Assembly: GCA_032717465.1 (NCBI GenBank) | Contig: CM064697.1 | Span: 7,792,033 to 7,856,032, forward strand | Length of the DNA: 64,000 nt | Origin: Coenobita brevimanus | Taxonomy: Eukaryota > Arthropoda > Malacostraca > Decapoda > Coenobitidae | Direction: 5' to 3' | Shown: positions 43,618 through 54,779 of the stretch, one piece after another | Numbering within the stretch: position 1 is the first letter of the stretch | Layout of the letters: each line of letters opens with the position of its first letter | Translations under genes and position numbers: made by a program | Notes under the pieces: model-generated | What the model was told of the DNA's origin: nothing | What the model saw: the letters and a program-made list of their open reading frames with translations, nothing else | The model's database searches: none

Positions 43618-44528
43618 CAGTAAAAGCTTGATTAACCGGCATCCAATGCATCGGACATCTGGATACCGGAATATTTTCGACCCCATGCCTATTCCTTCCA
43701 CTTCTTCAGCTTCTGACCCAGTTCCTTCCACTTCTTCAGCTCCTGACCCAGTTCTTTCTATATCTTCAGCTCCTGACCTTGTTCCTTCCACCTCTCCTTC
43801 TCCATTGTCTGAATCCTCATGTCATCCTGATGATCCCCCTATAATTCTTGATTAGTTCTGTACAATACAGGATAAAGTAGTGTATGCAGCTAAGTTTTCA
43901 AGATTATTTTGGCCTGTAACATATGCTAAATTATTCTTCAAATAATTTTTGGTAATGTTTGCTAGTTTGTGTTCAGTCCTGTACAATTCCTCTTGCTGTC
44001 TTTTTTGTATATTGTAGTGTACATGTGCTGTATCTTACCTGTACTGCATCTAATACTGAATAATGCACTTTATGAAATAAAGGAGCGTTGTGGTGTGGAT
44101 GTGGTTGTGATAGGAAGCGTTAGGAGGAACACACTGAGGTGGTTTGGCCATGTGGAGAGGATGGAGGGTGAGACTCTGACGAGGAGAGTGTATGTGAGTG
44201 AGGTGGAGGGGGGGAGAGGGAGGGGGAGGCCGAGGATGAGATGAAGGGATGGAGTGGAGAGGTATATGAGGGAGGGGGATGTGAGTTGGGAGCAGGGCAG
44301 TGAAATGGCGGGGGACAGGGCAATGTGGAGGCGATTTGTTTATGGCCACCCCTTATGGGATTTAGGTGTCTGGCAATAGATAGATAAATGAAATAAAGTC
44401 CCAGGTTTGGTCCTGTTTCATTTGTTTGACCTCCCAGAACATTTCTAAGAGTAACATTTGGTTATCCAGAATATTCCGTATCTGGAATGGAAGAATCCCC
44501 ATGCATTCCGGTTAATTGAGTTTTTACT
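43618..44528. mobile_element. Pogo/Tigger-like MITE with nested LINE tip
   Basis: Left end CAGTAAAAGCTTGATTAACC; right end, inverted, TAGTAAAAACTCAATTAACC; both continue CGGMATSCA. The interior frame at 43607-43855 is Ser/Pro repeats. A LINE fragment (44078-44385) lies inside. Confidence 0.78.
44078..44385 (+). pseudogene. RTE-like LINE 3' end, sense strand
   Basis: Encodes KERCGVDVVVIGSVRRNTLR, WFGHVERMEGE and GRGRGRPRMR, then stops; ends in CTGGCAATAGATAGATA. 5'-truncated; nested in the pogo-like element. Confidence 0.85.
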
Positions 44529-44529
44529 A

Positions 44530-45548
44530 TATATCTATCTATCTGTTTATTGCAAGACGCCTTAATCCCGCAAGAGGTGGCCACAAACAAATCGCCTCCA
44601 TGTCGTCCTGTCCTCCCCTGGTGCCATTTCACTGCCGTGCTCCCATCTCACACACCCCCTTTCTCATATACCTCTCCACTCCATCCCTCCATCTCATCCT
44701 TGGTCTCCCCCTCCCTCTCCCCCCACCCCCTCACTCACGTACACTTTCCTTGTCAGTCTCTCACTCTCCATCCTCTCCACATGGCCAAACTGCCTCAATG
44801 TGTTTCTCCTCACGCTTCCTATCACATCCACATCCACACCACAATGCTCCTTTACATCCTCATTTGTCAGCCTGTCTCTCCATGTGACTCCACATGCTCC
44901 TCTCAAATAACTCGTATCCACTACTCTCACTCTTGTGTCCCTCCAACAAGGTCCGAGTTTCACTTCCATACACTAGAGTTAGTATCACAGTACAGTATTG
45001 CAGTAACTTTTTCACTTCCATGCTCACTTCCCCATTTCTTGTCACTGCTTTTAAGGAACCAGCAACCATTCTTCCTTGTTGTACACTTTCAAGCACTTCA
45101 CCCTCTAAACTTCCATCCTTACTCATCACAATACCCAAGTACTTAAATGCACTCACATTTCCATTTCCTCCTCATCCAGCCTCACTGTACATTCACTGAC
45201 TTCATTTAACTTGAAGACCCTAACTTTACTCTTCCCTACATTCACCCTTAGATTCCGTTTCTTACACACTCTCCCAAACTCATCCACCAAGCCTTGCAGC
45301 TCCCCTTCGTCATCACTTAACAACACAGTATCATGTGCAGACAACAGTACAGGGAGTTTCCAAACACTGCCCTGTCTCATTAGGGCCACTCCAACATCCA
45401 CTGCCCTACCTTGCATCTCTTTTATAACCCCATTCATATTCATATTGAACAGCCATGGAGACATGACACATCCCTGTTTCAATCCAACATTTAAGTAGAA
45501 AAATTCACTCAGTTCACTATCCATATGCATTGCAGCCTTAGCCCCCTT
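44530..45548 (-). pseudogene. RTE-like LINE, 5'-truncated and frameshifted
   Basis: TATC tail at plus 44530-44550. Pieces: 45153-45530 (GLKQGCVMSPWLFNMNMNGV; LSAHDTVLLSDDE, where the FADD box has become SAHD), 44860-45156 (FKYLGIVMSKDGSLEG) and 44694-44969 (LRGACGVTWRDRLTNED). The catalytic Asp pair is damaged, so it is dead even apart from the frameshifts. Confidence 0.82.
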
Positions 45549-46470
45549 ATTTCAGCAGTCAACCCAGACTCATCCACTGCCTTCCCCACCTGCATCCTGC
45601 CTATTGCCCTGCTCACCGCAGCAGCATCAATCAAAGGCCAAGACCCAAACACTGGATCTGCTGGCTCCAAACCTTCCCTTTCCCAGTCAGACTCTTCGTT
45701 CAGCAACCAGCTGTAATGCTTTCTCCATGCGTCTTTAATATCCCCACTGTTTACCACAACCTTTCCTTCATCATTCTTCATGCATTGCTTGCCTGTGCTA
45801 TCCCGATTCTCCCTCTTCGTCTGATTTGCCATCTTAAATATCATATTTTTCCTTTCCACTCGATTTAGGTTATCAAGTAAAAGTCCCTGTGACTCAGGCT
45901 TTGTCCTGTAAACCTTTTTTCTAGCCCTACACTTGGCAGTCAGGCATTCCTCTTTGTTACCACCCTTCTTCCATTCCTGGGAAAGCCTATTTTTCTCCTT
46001 AACTGCAGCTTTTACACCCTCATCCCACCACCAAGTTACTTTGTGTCCTGGTGGGTCTCTTGTCCATCCACATACTGAATCAGTAACTCAAGAGGGTGTG
46101 CTTGAGGGCTTTGTACTGTTTGTTAGCACTTCTTTCAACATCTCCCTCTTCAGCCACCACTCTCCTCATCCCGTCAAAGAAGGCATCCCGTACTGCTTGT
46201 TTTTTCGGCTTCCATATTTTCCTCCTAGGTGCATAGATCTCTCTTTCATCACCCGCTTGTTAAGCACCATGTCATATATCAATAACTTGTGTTGCTGCAC
46301 ACACTCCTTGCTCCCTATAACTTTAACGTCCCTCACTAACCTCCTATCAGCCCACCTGAATACAGGAAACAGTCAGGAAGACCAATTCCATTTGTTTTTG
46401 TCCTTAAAAAGCTATTTTTGCAGGTACTGTAAAGGGTCTTTGAATGGGTTAGAAATATTTATTAATAGTT
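45549..46470 (-). pseudogene. Old LINE remnant (linker region)
   Basis: Minus-strand block 45509-45859: FKMANQTKRENRDSTGKQCM, NDEGKVVVNSGDIKDAWRKH and VSRAIGRMQVGKAVDESGLT. It matches the linker in the remnant at 29.6 kb. The rest to 46470 resembles the 29.8-30.3 kb DNA (for example CATCCCACCACCAAGTTACT) but carries no readable frame. Confidence 0.65.
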
Positions 46471-46517
46471 AAATGTTACTTAGAAGGTGCTCTTTACAGT
46501 TTTTGCTTAACCTTCAG

Positions 46518-46793
46518 ATGACCGTGGAATCTGATGCCAGCTCCGATCTTACCCCATTGTTCAAATCATGTGTGAAGACCATCAGAACTCGCAACAAAGC
46601 AATTGGTGTGATGTTGCCTCAGACCAAAATATTCCCAAGTAGCCCTACTCCCTTCTCTCAATTTTATTCAAAAGCAAAGGACTTGATGAGCAACATAGTC
46701 AGTCACAGGAACCTACTTAGAGACCACAAGACAAAGTGCCTACAGGATCAACACCAGTCCATGTCAGATCATGAATGCAGCTATATGGAAAAA
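46518..46793 (+). CDS. STX18: Syntaxin-18-like t-SNARE, first coding exon
   Basis: Encodes 92 residues. After the ATG (46518, directly behind an acceptor-like CCTTCAG) it reads DLTPLFKSCVKTIRTRNKAI, which matches the N-terminal peptide of syntaxin 18 (LFRASVKTVKTRNKALGV in vertebrates), the Sly1/SCFD1-binding segment. Helix a follows (FYSKAKDLMSNIVSHRNLL, then MSDHECSYMEK). Syntaxin 18 is an ER t-SNARE acting in Golgi-to-ER retrograde transport (family knowledge). Donor AAA then GTAAGT, phase 0. Upstream 5' UTR exons are not seen. Confidence 0.82.
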
Positions 46794-46849
46794 GTAAGTA
46801 CTGCAATGTCCTTTGTTATTTTGTTTACCATATTTATCTCACAGAATAC

Positions 46850-46975
46850 CATTCAGGGATGAGTGAGGTTGGTCACTCTCATCTTAAATGTCAGCACCAA
46901 CTTGCCTAGCCCCAGGCTTCTACGCTCCTCATGAGGCAACACCGAATTAGATGATGATGATGATGATGATGATTT
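46850..46975 (+). mobile_element. SINE fragment (5309-5521 family)
   Basis: Matches the 3' half of that SINE: GGATGAGTGAGGYTGGTCAC, CTAGCCCCRGGCTTCTACGC. Tail (GAT)n. The tRNA-like head is missing. Confidence 0.8.
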
Positions 46976-48424
46976 ATCTTATTTTACAAATTGTTAATAG
47001 CTACTGAATGTTGTGTCCTTTATTGAATGTGGATATTGGTGGTCAGTAATAAAATACTAAGAAAATGCAAACTATTAACAAGTGAGAACCATTTGGATCA
47101 GATATAGTGTAGAATGTGCATTTTATCTCATTAGCTAGTCAACCGTGTCAAACATTAATTTTGAATAATTAAAGTTGCATTGTGGATACAGTATACTTAT
47201 CACTGTCCAGGTTTCATTCCCATTCAAGAGTGTTGGCAACAAAACACTTTGACACAGGGCTCCATTAAATCCATACCAACCATCCTGCCTTTCAAAATAC
47301 AACCAAGTTCACCATTTATTTCCAAAAGTGATCTCTCCATAATTTCATTCAATTTTACTATATTTTACACAAACTGCCTCCAAGATATTAATGTATATTG
47401 CATAGGAAAAGAGTGTTTTGAGTGCATATTGTATTGGTAGAAAACCACTTGGCACGTATTGTATGTAAAAACTGTGTTTCATTTTTTTTTCTTCTCTCAT
47501 TTTCATCGTAGTTTGCATTGTATCACAATGAATATGGTCTAATTTTCTTTTGTTTAGTTTTTTAAAGGAAAAAGTGTGCATGGGAAGAAAGTAGTATAGA
47601 GTGCATAATGAATTTGATAAATTGTGAATGAATAACATATGGATGAGTTTGATCAAGAAAGTGTTCATTTAATGCATGTCACCTTTGACCACATTCATGA
47701 TGCCACTGGGTACCACAATTTCTGAGCAGATATATAACCACCAGGGCAGGCATGTATGTACTCCTAAATCACAACAATTATTGTCTGGGAATAAATATTG
47801 GAATCAGTGCATAAATCCTTTCAAAGTAACTCTTATGTAGGTTTAGACCAGCCCTGAGAGCAGATCATATCTTAATATCAGTAAATTTAAATTATAATAC
47901 CTCATTGCTAAAATAATTTGATAGCAATAAACATTGACATTAATTCCTAAAGTGTGATTACTACAACCGTTATCTTTGGTAATTACATTTCTTTTGTTAC
48001 TGAAAGGGTAATCTGCACATTTAATTCCGTTTGTGACATAATAAGAATCCTGTTATCATGATTGTGATTGTGAGAGACTGGTTATTTTTTACATATATTT
48101 TACATGACAGAAGCATTTGTTGTGTTTGCTAATGAAGTCAATATTTATAGCAAAATTAATTTTATCATCATACCTTTTATGTTAACATAAGATCACAGAA
48201 TCCTTTCTGTTTATGTAACTTGTCAAATTCCTTCATGGTGCTGCATACTCAGTCCTTCAGCCAATAGGAGCAGCATTAAGGATAGTACCGGTCTCAGGCC
48301 CAATCCTGTGAGCATCTAGGAGGTCCAGAAAGCATGGCTGGTCTAAAACAGACTCATAAAAACATAGATAAAAATTCCTATTTATTACAGTATTACAGAA
48401 TTTAGTGGTAAATAGTGATAACCA

Positions 48425-49096
48425 TCATCCACTCACTTGATGTAATTCTGCTTGCTTCTTCCTTCATTTTTATCATTCTTTTTCTGTGTCTCCCCTTCTC
48501 TCTTCCTATTTCTCCCATGTTTCCTGTCTCTTTTTATTACTCTTCTTTCCATCTCAGGTGATTTTACATTGAGTGACAAGCCTAATGGTTTCCTGTAAGC
48601 CAGGAAACCATTTATAGGGTTAGTGCCCCTCTTCTTAAAACAACTAACTCAGAGTTAATTGATCACCCCTTACAGCAATGATTCCCAAACCCATGGTCAT
48701 GGTGCAAATGAGGGTCACAAGGATGTTCCTGAGGGTCACGAGATGGTTTGAAAAAATAATACAGGTACTAATAAAAATACGAGATGGTTTGAAAAAATAA
48801 TACTAATAAAAATAAGAAAATAAAAAATGTTGAAAAATAAGAAAAAAAAAATATGCTGAAAGCACAAAGTAGTGCAGGTATATTTACATCACAATTTTGG
48901 AATATAAAATGTCATTGAGCATCCATTGCATTTTATCCAATGAATTTTATTGGATAAAACTATGTGAAGAAACGCTGAAATTGTTTCCACCCTGTGGTTT
49001 GCCTGGCCCAAAAAAATCTGTGTTCAGGGTCACTGCCAAAAACATTTGGGAAACACTGCCTTACAGGATTTTGGCATCTGGCCATAGATAGATACT
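48425..49096 (+). mobile_element. Mosaic retroelement: repeat head, LINE leader piece, LINE tip
   Basis: Head 48425-48610 as at 5016-5300. Then GGGTTAGTGCCCCTC (a block found in the leader of the full-length RTE-like LINE near 41460-41500). Then GATCACCCCTTA at 48661-48672, continued at 49059-49096 by the LINE 3' tip (CAGGATTTTGGCATCTGGCC, ATAGATAGATA). The hAT-like MITE interrupts the tip. Confidence 0.65.
48673..49058. mobile_element. hAT-like MITE nested in a LINE tip
   Basis: Ends CAGCAATGATTCCCAAA and, inverted, CAGTGTTTCCCAAATG. CCTTA lies on both sides. The interior has a 41-bp tandem duplication (GAGATGGTTTGAAAAAATAA at 48739 and 48780) and a VSN-like low-complexity A-rich part. No coding frame. 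Confidence 0.78.
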
Positions 49097-49204
49097 GTAG
49101 ATTGACAGAAGTACCATTTCTACTTCTGTGACCATTTTGAATCTGGTAACACTAGAAAAAGACAATGTTATCTGACATGCAAAAGCCTATTTTTCATGTT
49201 TATC

Positions 49205-49570
49205 CTTCTGTCTATATCCAGATGCTGTATTCCTGTGAAGGATAGCCGCTTGTCTTTATTTGTTGTACAGAGAGGGGCACTAACCCTCCGCCAACCCACA
49301 TGTTGACACTTAGGGAACATGTATGGGTTGGTTATATGGTTACCACCCAGTGTGTTGTAAATGATTCCCTGGCATACAGGAGACCATCAAGCTTGTCACC
49401 CAATATAAAGCCACCTGAAAAGGAAAGAAGAGTAATGAAAAGTGACAGGAACAATAGGAGAAATAGAAAGAAAGGAGGGTAGACACAGATAAAGAATGAT
49501 AAAGATGAAGAAAGAAGTAGGCAGCACTACATCAAGTGAGCGGGTGATGGTCACCACCACATACCCTTGA
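49205..49570 (-). mobile_element. Mosaic retroelement, inverted copy
   Basis: Read on the minus strand: head (GGGTGACAAGCTTGATGGTC, GGTGGTAACCATATAACC), leader block GGGTTAGTGCCCCTC, then the LINE tip (GCATCTGGATATAGACAG). Confidence 0.65.
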
Positions 49571-49602
49571 ATTAAAATTTCTATAAAGCACTCTCATTAC
49601 AG

Positions 49603-49841
49603 GTAGTGAGCGCACACCTCCATATTATTGAAGATAACATTCGCACACTGGGTATGGAGCTTTCAGAAGACAAACAGAGCTCCCAGGATGCCAGCGAGTA
49701 CCAGCAGATCATAATGACCATACTAAAGATGAATTTTCAGGAGATAAATAATACTTTCAAACAAATGAAAGAACTTAGGAAGAATAAACAGAAGGACAAG
49801 GCACAGTATTTTTGGTTTGTATTGGCTGCAGGTTATAATTT
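49603..49841 (+). CDS. STX18: Syntaxin-18-like, second coding exon (3' end uncertain)
   Basis: Acceptor TCATTACAG, phase 0, in frame with exon 1. Reads VVSAHLHIIEDNIRTLGMEL, then a helical charged stretch (MNFQEINNTFKQMKELRKNK). The join MSDHECSYMEK-VVSAHLHIIEDNIRTL aligns without gaps to the MTDTERDQIDQDAQIF region of vertebrate syntaxin 18. The donor is unclear: weak GT sites lie at 49821 (phase 2), 49825 (phase 0) and 49833 (phase 1); only a phase-1 donor fits the next candidate exon. In-frame stop at 49846. Confidence 0.7.
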
Positions 49842-49899
49842 ACTGTAATTACAGTTACAGTGTTTTTGTTGCGTGTTGATTATTGCAACTGCTTGTGAA

Positions 49900-50336
49900 T
49901 TGGTCTTCAGAATAATCTGCTACAGATGGTTCAATCTATGCCGAATAGGGCAGCGGGGCTTATCACTGACCTTCTTGCAAGAACCCCAACTACTGTTTCT
50001 CTGAGTCACACTAGTTGCTAGTAAAGACTACAATAGAATTTAAACTGTGTCCATATCATTCTCATGGTTCTTCCGTTTGATGAGCCAAAGTATCTTGCTG
50101 AAGTGTTGAAATTTTTGTCAGCTCACGTAGGTGTGACATTACAAAGCGAAAATGATCTCGAATGGCTTCATAAACCTAGAGCTGTTCACCAGTCATCTTT
50201 CTCTGTTCGATCTTTTTGCTGTACTGTCCCTAGGTTATGTAATAAATTGCCAATACCCATGAGGCAGTTGACTTCTGTTGAATCTTTTAAGGGGCAGCTC
50301 GAAGTCTTTCTCTTTTCAAGGAGCTATGATGTAAGG
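49900..50336 (+). pseudogene. CR1/L2-like LINE RT C-terminal fragment
   Basis: Reads LLQMVQSMPNRAAGLITDLL, then after a frameshift SVRSFCCTVPRLCNKLPIPM and TSVESFKGQLEVFLFSRSY. This is the typical end of CR1/L2-type RTs (RAARLITG and PRLWNSLP-SFKSQLKTFLF blocks). It ends where the minus-strand RTE-like LINE begins. Confidence 0.72.
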
Positions 50337-50340
50337 AGAG

Positions 50341-50876
50341 TTGTATCCCATAAGAGGTAGCCACAAACAAATCGCCTCCATGTTGCCCTGTCCCCTGCCG
50401 TTTCACTGCCCTGCTCCCAGCTCACACCCCTCTCTCTCATATACCTCTCCACTTCATCTCTCCATCTCATCCTTGGCCTCCCCCTCCCTCTCCCTCCCCT
50501 CCACCTCACTCACACACACTCCCCTTGTCAGTCTCACTCTCCATCCTCTCCACATGGCCAAACCACCTCAGTGTGTTTCTCCTAACACTTCCTATCACAT
50601 CCACATCACAACGCTCCTTCATCTCCTCATTTGTCAGTTTGTCTCTCCATGTGACTCCACATGCTCCTCTCAAATAACTCATATCCACTGCTCTCACTCT
50701 AGATTTCTGTCCCTCGAACAATGTCCAGGCTTCAATTCCATACGTTAGAGCTGATATCACACTACTGTCATGCAGAAACTTTTTCACTTCCATGCTCACT
50801 TCCCTGTTTCTTATCACTTTTTTCAAGGAACCTGCAACCTTTCTTCCTTGCTGTACCCTTTGAAGCACTTCACTCT
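50341..50876 (-). pseudogene. RTE-like LINE 3' end, cut by a piggyBac-like insertion
   Basis: Minus-strand frames 50506-50868 (QRVQQGRKVAGSLKKVIRNR, LRGACGVTWRDKLTNEE, LRWFGHVERME) and 50324-50509 (GRGRGRPRMRWRDEVERYM). The tail tetranucleotide is missing. At 50877-50880 the match stops exactly at TTAA. Confidence 0.82.
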
Positions 50877-51720
50877 TTAACCCCTTAACCGCGGGGTGTC
50901 ACTTTCATGACGCTTGGGAGCAAGGGATCATACCGCGGGGTGTCGTTTTTGTGATTCTGTGTTATTTTGAATGCACCCGGGCTTCCAAGTGGGGACTTGT
51001 ATCATCTATCAGTACTGCCAATGTCCAACACTAGTCAGCACTCCTAATCTCATCTATACTCCCATCCATTGTTGACAATTTAGCCATTTCTCCCTGTTCT
51101 TGACTTCCCTCCCTACCCCCCCTCCATTACCCTATCCTCTCGCCTGCCCGGCCGTGCTACGCCAAGTAAATCTTCCCTGGAATTTTTCACTGATTTCATC
51201 CATTGAAATAAGCCCTATGCCCTATTCTTATACCAAATAATATATACAAGAAAGAAATAAGGTAAGTGAGAGTGCCATACACCTGGAATTGGCTAATTAT
51301 CACCTGACAACACCTCACGTGCACTCGTTCGCTAATTTTCGCTGTTTATTTCCCCTTGAAATATGCCATATAATCTATTTTCCTAATAAATATATATATA
51401 AGGAGGGAAGGGAGAAGCCTAAGTGATATTTACATTCACCTGGAACTATCTAATTTATAATGTATTGTCTAGATTTCCTGCCAATCATTTCACTGCTATA
51501 TATAGCTGTGTCAAGGGCTAACGTTGGTAGTAATGAATTTCCCTAGGTAGGCCACCACCCCGGCCCACCCTTATCAGTTCACTCTCATCTTCCAACGTGG
51601 AGGTACGTCAGTTCGCTCTTGCTAGCTTCAGGGACTTTTCACCCCCATGCAAAGGGCCCTGTGACCTTTACCCCCTACTAAACCTAGTGTGGAAAGAGGT
51701 AAAGGGCTGACAATTGATAA
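50877..51720. mobile_element. PiggyBac-like end (non-autonomous or partial)
   Basis: TTAA (50877-50880) followed by CCCCTTAACCGCGGGGTGTC. The same arrangement (TTAA then CCCCTTAAACGCGG) begins the element at 62698. Subterminal similarity continues: a second CCGCGGGGTGTCGTTTTTGT unit at 50934, and CATCTATCAGTACTGCCA matching GTCTATCAGTACCGCCA. No transposase. The right end was not found, so the extent is approximate. Confidence 0.7.
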
Positions 51721-51879
51721 AAGAGTGACTACGATCTTTCTATTGAGTAAAACAGTGCAAGTGGAATTGTAAATAATGTGTAAATAATGTGTAAACAGCA
51801 AGTGTCAGGAAAGGAGGTTATGTATTTGTAACTCATATTCCAAACATAAAGATGAACATGAATATACATGGTACAGGGG

Positions 51880-54290
51880 GAATGGGGATTGTGTAGAAAG
51901 GACCCTGATTGATTACATTCTGGTAAAGAGGTCAGTCCTTTGAATGGTTGCTGATACAAGGCCCGTGAGAGGACGATGTGGAGGTCTGTCAGATCATATG
52001 TTTGCAGTATGCAAGATCAAGCTGGGAAGAGTGAGATGGACCAGGAGAGATAGGAGCAGTCAGGGAGAAAGACTGAAAGTCAAGAAACTGATGATCAAAG
52101 AAATGGCATATGAATACAGGACCAAAGTAGGGGAGGAGTTAGAATCAGTGAATTGGAATGAAATGGATCTCGACAGCCTGTGGAGTGCATGTAGGGACTG
52201 CTTATTTAGGAATGCTAATGTAGTGTGTGGTGTGGCAAGAGTAACAACAAAGAAGAAGGGTATGGCATGGTGGATGAAGAGGTTAAGAGAGCAGTGGAGG
52301 AAAAGAGGAAGAAGTGGCTAGAGTGGTTACAGGGCAGGGGTTCAATTGAAATGAGAACTGAATACATTTTGAGCAAGAAGCACTTAAAGAGACTAGTGAA
52401 AAGGAAAAAGAAGGAGGCAAATGATGATCTAGGAAGATAAATGAATGCAAATTACTCTGAAAATTGGAAGTTATTCTGGAAAGAGGTGTGGAAATATAGA
52501 AGTGACAGTGGAAAGAAATGTAAAAGTGTGAAGGATGTAAGTGGTAGATTATTAACCCATGGGGATGAAGTAAGGACCAGATGGAAAGAATATTTTAAAA
52601 GCCTGATGAATAGGAATAGAGAGAACAGGGCGGCTGTAAACATGATTGGTTTTGGGGGTGTGCAGAAAGGGAATGCAGTGCTAGGAAACGTGACACTCGC
52701 ACAGGCGAAGAATGCTGTGAAGTGGCTGAAAAATGGGAAAGTAGCTGGGGTTGATGAGGTGTATGCAGAGATGATAAAGTGTAATGGAAAGAGCAGAATG
52801 AAGTGCTTGTTGGAAATATATAAGAAGGCATGGATGAGTGAAACTTTGCCAGCAGAGTGGAAAAAGGTGTGATTGTATCCCTGTACAGAAATAAAGGTGG
52901 GCAAAGTGAGTGCAAGAATTATTGTGGCATTAGTTTACTGAGTTTGTGGGGAAGGTATATGGCATTAGTTTACTGAGTTTGTAGGGAAGGTATATGGAAG
53001 AAATATTACAGAGCAAGTAAGAGAGATATCAGAAGTCCTATTGAGTGATGAACAAGGTGGCTTTAGGAATGGCAAAGGATGTGTGGATCAAATATTTGTG
53101 GTGGCAGAGGATGTGTGGATCAAATATTTGAAGTAAGACAGATAGTGGAGAAGGCCTGTGAAAAGGTCTATAAGGTGTTTATGGCATTCATGGATATGGA
53201 AAAAGTATACGAGAAAGTAGACACAGAAGGATTGTGAAAGGTTTTGTTCACGTACAGTGTAGATGGTAAGATACTAAGTGCTGTCAAGAGGTTTTATGAT
53301 GGTAGTGAAGCATGTGTAAAGGTAAATGGGCATCTAAGTGAATGGTTCATGATTGGTGTGGGCATGCAACAAGGTTGTATGATGTCTCCATGGTTGCTTA
53401 ATATTTATATGTATGGGGTGATGAGAGAAGTGAAAACACGAGTATTGGAGAGAGGGATGGCGTTGGTAATGATTGGTGATGGATGGACTGTCTCAAATAT
53501 GTTGTATGCTGATGATGCAGTACTACTTGCAAATACCAGACAAGAACTTGGTAGACTAGTGCAGAGTTTTGCTAATGCCTGTGAGTGTTGTGCCTTGAGA
53601 GTAAATATAGAAAAAGAGTAAAGTGATGGTTCTGGAGAGAGAAGGAATCCCAGTGTGATGTTACAGTGAATGGAGAGAGACTTTAATTGGTGGAAGAGTT
53701 CAAATCCCTGAGTACATTGATAGAAAAGAGAGGAAAATGTGCAAAATAATTGGAAAGTAGAGTAACACGTGGAAGGGAAGTAGCTGGTGCAATGAAGACC
53801 TTGATAAGAAACAGAGACTTGAGTATTGCCGCTGCACGAGGCTTACTCGAAGGAGTGTTCGTGCCAACTTTAACCTATGGATGTGAGACTATGGTGTGGC
53901 ATGGAAATGAAAAGTCAGGGGTAAGAGCAGTGGAGATGGGACTGCTGAGGAATGTACAGTATGTGGAGTACAGAGAGTGTATAGGGTACAAAATAATGTG
54001 ATTCATATGTATGCGGAGTACAGAGAGTGTATAGGATACGAAATAATGTGATTCATGAAAGATGTGGAGTGAGGAAGTTTGTGGACACCAGAATTGAAGA
54101 GAGTGTACTGAGATGGTAAGGTCATGTGGCGAGAATGGATAACAATAGAGTGGTGAAAAAGGTATATCTAAGCAAATTTGAAGGAGGAAGGAGGCAAGGT
54201 AATCCAAGGAGAAGGTGGAACGATATGGTGGATGAGTGTGTGAGGAAGAGAGGTATAGAAGTCAGTGAGGGTGGCATATGTTTAGTGGTG
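51880..54290 (+). pseudogene. Older LINE, endonuclease end plus RT, frameshifted
   Basis: Sense-strand pieces in order: endonuclease end (TLIDYILVKR, GGLSDHMFAVCKI with SDH), linker (52225-52440), fingers (52441-52872: VAGVDEVYAEMIKC), palm (53244-53621: GVGMQQGCMMSPWLLNIYMY and MLYADDAVLLA), thumb (53750-54001: IRNRDLSIAAARGLLEGVFV, PTLTYGCETM) and C-terminus (54126-54280: GGRRQGNPRRRWNDMVDE). Short local duplications (52919-52990, 53085-53130, 53960-54050) add to the decay. Related to 1916-2775. Confidence 0.82.
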
Positions 54291-54348
54291 GCTTTGTGTG
54301 ACTGCCACATTTATGACTGTAGAAGTACACTTTTTCATATATTTTCAG

Positions 54349-54461
54349 GTGTCAACTTGAACCAACAAGCAGTTATTCGGAAAAGTTTCCATAACATTAA
54401 GGCACTGGATAAAGATGAAGAGATTACCTCAATGGCTTGGGGAAATGAGGAACAAACTGAG
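54349..54461 (+). CDS. Possible third exon of the syntaxin-18-like gene
   Basis: A pyrimidine-rich acceptor (TTCATATATTTTCAG) and a strong donor (ACTGAG then GTAAGG) bound an open block reading VNLNQQAVIRKSFHNIKALD, then KDEEITSMAWGNEEQTE. It needs a phase-1 entry. It could be the acidic linker before the SNARE motif of syntaxin 18, but similarity is too weak to prove it. Confidence 0.4.
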
Positions 54462-54779
54462 GTAAGGGTGAAAATGCAGTAGTATAGATTCTCAAGTCCT
54501 CATTCATAGGTGCTCATGAAGAAGACCATACCATACAGTGCTTTAATCTGATGGATGCGTGTAAAATTAAGGTATGAATGAATAATAAAAAAAGTTGAAA
54601 ACAATAAAAGGGCTTATAGAAGGAAGGTTTAATATGAAAACATTGAAAGAGACTGAAGCAGATGAATGGTAAACGGTGATGTGTATGGTTAGGCATGAGC
54701 ACCCACGGACTGAGTAAAGAAGTTGATGGTTTATTGATGAATGGTGGAGAGGCATCTGGGGGTACAAAATAATGTATTA

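Larger units (their letters stand above)
46794..49602 (+). other. Syntaxin-like intron 1
   Basis: GTAAGT to TCATTACAG, 2.8 kb. It holds a SINE (46850-46975), a mosaic retroelement (48425-49096), its inverted relative (49205-49570) and a hAT-like MITE. From 46976 to 48424 nothing is recognised. Confidence 0.7.
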
